Assembly (NCBI GenBank): GCA_036784855.1
Contig: JAZDSV010000055.1
Coordinates: 1-64,000, forward strand
Direction of reading: 5' to 3'
DNA from: Aphelidium insulamus
Lineage: Eukaryota; Aphelidiomycota; Aphelidea; Aphelidiaceae
DNA length: 64,000 bases
Of the stretch, positions 61,541 through 64,000 are shown in pieces. The notes beneath the pieces were generated by a model. The model made no database searches and was not told the origin of the DNA. It saw nothing but the letters and a program-made list of their open reading frames with translations. Every line of letters starts with the position of its first letter. Position 1 is the stretch's first letter. A program made the position numbers and the translations under genes.

Positions 61541-62449
61541 ATGAGCTCACATCACCTGGATGCGGCCGCCGCACAGCAGGCACAGACTGGCCGTGTCGGT
61601 TCGCTGACACCCGAGCAATCCGACACCCTGGCCAAGTTCAAGGATACGCTGCAGACGCAAAAGATCTTTGTCCCCGAGCGACACGACGACCACCTGTTGC
61701 TGCGGTTTCTGCGCGCCCGCAAGTTTGACCTGACGCGCGCCACGGACATGCTGGCCGCGTGCGAGACGTGGCGCAAGGAGAAGAATGTGGATGAGATCGC
61801 CGCCACTTTCCGGTTCGACGAGCAGGCCCAGGTCAACACCATCTACCCGCGCTTCTACCACAAGACGGACAAGTCTGGCCGACCCGTCTACGTGGAGATG
61901 TTTGGCAAACTGGACCTGGAGATGTTGTTCAAGATTACGTCGCGCGAGCGGCTGGAAAAGTTCTTCATCTACGAGTACGAGCGGCTGTTGCGCGTGCGTC
62001 TGCCGGCCTCTAGTGCGGCCGCGGGCTACCACGTCGAGACCTCGTGCACCATACTGGACCTGAAGAACTGTTCGGTGATGCAGGCGGTCAAGATCAAGGA
62101 CATGCTGAAGCTGGTGGTGGACATTGGCCAGAACTACTACCCCGAGACCATGGGCATGACGTTCATCATCAACGCGCCGTGGCTCTTTGACACCATATGG
62201 AGTTTTGTCAAGATGTGGATCGACGAGGTGACGGTGGGCAAGATTAAAATCTTCAAGGCCGGCAAGGACTACACCGCCACCATGTTCCAGTACATTGACC
62301 CGGCGAATCTGCCGTTCCTGCTGGGTGGTGCATGCCAGTGCGATGGCGGCTGCGAGAACAGTGATGCCGGGCCGTGGAAGGAGGCCATAGCGGCCAAGCC
62401 GGCAAATGGCGACGCTGCGGCAGAAGCACACGCACAGTCGTCGCAATAG
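61541..62449 (+). CDS. SEC14: SEC14-like phosphatidylinositol/phosphatidylcholine transfer protein
   Basis: Single exon, 302 residues, near the 304 of yeast Sec14p. CRAL-TRIO N domain (about 22-80: LLRFLRARKFDLTRATDML) and lipid-binding domain (about 90-270: YHKTDKSGRPVYVEMFGKLD; YYPETMGMTFIINAPWLF; VGKIKIF; LPFLLGGACQC). It exchanges phosphatidylinositol and phosphatidylcholine and supports Golgi secretion. Strong codon bias toward G/C third positions suggests high expression; that bias also opens a long antisense frame, which I reject. Confidence 0.95.
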   Translation: MSSHHLDAAAAQQAQTGRVGSLTPEQSDTLAKFKDTLQTQKIFVPERHDDHLLLRFLRARKFDLTRATDMLAACETWRKEKNVDEIAATFRFDEQAQVNTIYPRFYHKTDKSGRPVYVEMFGKLDLEMLFKITSRERLEKFFIYEYERLLRVRLPASSAAAGYHVETSCTILDLKNCSVMQAVKIKDMLKLVVDIGQNYYPETMGMTFIINAPWLFDTIWSFVKMWIDEVTVGKIKIFKAGKDYTATMFQYIDPANLPFLLGGACQCDGGCENSDAGPWKEAIAAKPANGDAAAEAHAQSSQ

Positions 62450-62554
62450 TCTGGAAGCATGCATGATGAGGCACGCAGCAAGTATTCTTAAATATAAAAA
62501 ATTGAAATCAGAGTGTAGCTTCAGAAGATGCAGTACCGCATGGTCTACTTGTAC

Positions 62555-62680
62555 GTAGGTGGCTTTTCCATTCAAGTATTGGAAGCAGATCTTACATTTA
62601 TTACGTTTATTCACACTGTAGGTGGCTTTTCCATTAAAGTATTGGAAGCAGGTCTTACATTTATTACGTTTATTCACTGA
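62555..62680. repeat. 63-base tandem duplication, two copies
   Basis: 62555-62617 and 62618-62680 differ at only a few positions (e.g. TTCAAGT/TTAAAGT, CAGAT/CAGGT). They sit between the convergent SEC14 and TRAF-finger genes. Confidence 0.9.
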
Positions 62681-62694
62681 TCAACTGACTAGTT

Positions 62695-63946
62695 CTACTG
62701 TCGGATTGCCTTGGTACGGTTGCGCCCCATACCAATGATTGTTTGCATTTGCTTTGTGACGTTTCTATCCTGGCACGCAATGATCAGTTGCGAAATTGTA
62801 CCATTTCGATAAAGATGATCGCACAAAATTTCACCTCCTTCTTTTGTAAGAGTTATGTGCTGAAGCCGCAGATCAGCAATTGTAGAGTTTTTGGAGATTG
62901 CCAATCCCAAAGTATTGCTTTCCTCCGCCGACAATACATAAGGATAGCCCATACTGAATTCCAAAAATTGCAGTGTATTATTGTGGCATAGCATATTTCC
63001 AATATCATCCATTATCACTGGATGCCATTGCGTGATACCTTCGTCACCAGAAAGTCGTTCTCCATCATCTAAAAACATGGAGATGTGTTTTACCTGCTTG
63101 TTGTTTGACAAGACCTTGATGGCATAATGACCAAAGCAAGTAAACAACGAAAGGTTCATGCTCTCCTTGTTTAGTGGGGGAAGAACAAAGCAGTTCCTCT
63201 GGACAGCACTATGCGGAGAACTTCCCGGACCCGGATTTCTAAAAAAACTGCAAATTGTAGATGCTTCAAGTAGGGCTACTTTTGACCCAGTTGATGAATC
63301 ACGGTCAAGGCGTAATGAGAGGGTTTTAAGTTCATCTCGCAAGCTGGAATTTTCATCGGCAAGCGCTGCGAGTTTTTCGGTAAAAGTCTTTTCAATATAT
63401 CGAATTTTTCTGATGAGCTAGCCAATGTAAGTTGGTTAAGCCAAAAATAATACTTACCTCAACATTGGCGGAGCGAAATGTACATTCATCATTATGAAGA
63501 TGGATGTCTCGCCGCTTGTCCTCAAATTCGCATCCCATATCGTGAAATTCACAAGGGACCACTTGCCATTCGCATGCAAGAATATGCTCATCTAGTCCAG
63601 TCAATTTTGGCTTCACTGCACAACCAGCTTGATTGTTTGGGCACAGCACCTTCAACTGGCTGACAAATGTATGCTGAAGCATCTCATCTCGCACCGCCAG
63701 TTTCTGCTGGTCAGCATTAAGTGCCTTCTTGCACGGTGCGCAGAACGTGGTCGGAATGTATGTTGCAGCGTCGCGTAAAACATAAATCGGGTTGGCAATT
63801 CGACGACATCCAACGCACCGGTACACAGGATTCGGTTCTTCGTTGCCGAAATAATACTGATGTCCGTCCGAGCCAGCCACCACTACGTCCTTGGCGGCAG
63901 CATTGCTTGATGACTCTGTCACCGAAGGTGATTGCAATGATGACAT
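62695..63946 (-). CDS. TRAF-type zinc finger protein with coiled coil
   Basis: Exons 63946-63458 and 63417-62695; 403 residues. N-terminal C-x2-C pairs (YRCVGCRRI; FCAPCKKAL) resemble a degenerate RING or zinc ribbon. TRAF-type finger follows at about 100-155 (KVLCPNNQAGC...H...C; VPCEFHDMGC...H...C). A coiled coil (about 165-205) leads to a C-terminal half with leucine-rich-repeat-like spacing (NTLQFLEFSMG; STIADLRLQHITLT; GTISQLIIA). TRAF fingers usually mediate protein or ubiquitin binding; the pathway is unknown. The MATH domain of animal TRAFs is absent. Confidence 0.75.
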
Positions 63947-64000
63947 TTGTTGGAAACGAAACTCTAGGCCTGTAAGTGCAGTTCCGGACTCAGATGGCGT

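Noticed and set aside
61547-62677. Minus-strand open frame of 376 codons opposite SEC14
   Set aside because: It is the antisense of a strongly G/C-third-position-biased gene, which removes antisense stops; its protein has no domain and runs through the 63-base tandem repeat.

Overview
This is a eukaryotic nuclear window. Nearly all genes are split by short introns (about 41-190 bases, mostly GT-AG) that can be placed because the reading frame and the protein family continue across them. The gene set points to a flagellated, sexual unicell on or near the opisthokont branch: the kinesin-2 accessory subunit KAP3 (used in intraflagellar transport), a NEK8-like kinase, a KIF12-like kinesin, the meiotic RING protein HEI10, UBE2T, CHRAC1, OSTF1, SAYSD1 and multidomain eukaryotic acetyl-CoA carboxylase. 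A zoosporic fungus, an aphelid or a unicellular holozoan would all fit; I cannot assign a species.

Layout. 1-4937: a Ty3/gypsy LTR retrotransposon cut at the window edge. 5314-6861: a secreted GH26-like protein with a long acidic region. 7168-12082: UBE2T, a possible tiny secreted peptide, a secreted ankyrin protein, SAYSD1 and an F-box/WD40 protein. 12575-22000: a SMYD methyltransferase and a five-exon acetyl-CoA carboxylase. 22634-30925: NEK-like kinase, four-TM Golgi-type protein, KIF12-like kinesin, proteasome ATPase RPT6, U5 snRNP WD40 protein SNRNP40. 31079-33153: a broken secreted ankyrin gene. 33477-39562: PTEN-formin, HEI10, an unrecognised gene. 39810-46187: a small secreted protein, NDC80, KAP3. 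46493-50667: three tandem secreted GH26-like paralogues. 51017-63946: CHRAC1-like histone-fold protein, a Cys-rich membrane protein, two lineage-specific proteins, UDP-glucuronate-4-epimerase-like SDR, an RS-tailed transcriptional cyclin, DNLZ, OSTF1, a SEC14 lipid-transfer protein and a TRAF-zinc-finger protein.

How they fit together. Most are unlinked housekeeping genes packed closely, often convergent with 40-150 bases between stops. The lineage-specific layer consists of secreted proteins (four GH26-like, two ankyrin, two low-complexity, one Cys-rich membrane protein). The three tandem GH26-like genes share two ATTGG (inverted CCAAT) boxes exactly 23 bases apart, and the third copy is a mosaic produced by gene conversion from the first. 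That expanding secreted family is the most interesting system here. Four genes show frame breaks in otherwise well conserved coding sequence (gag-pol, ankyrin pseudogene, formin exon 1, cyclin RS tail); some may be assembly errors.
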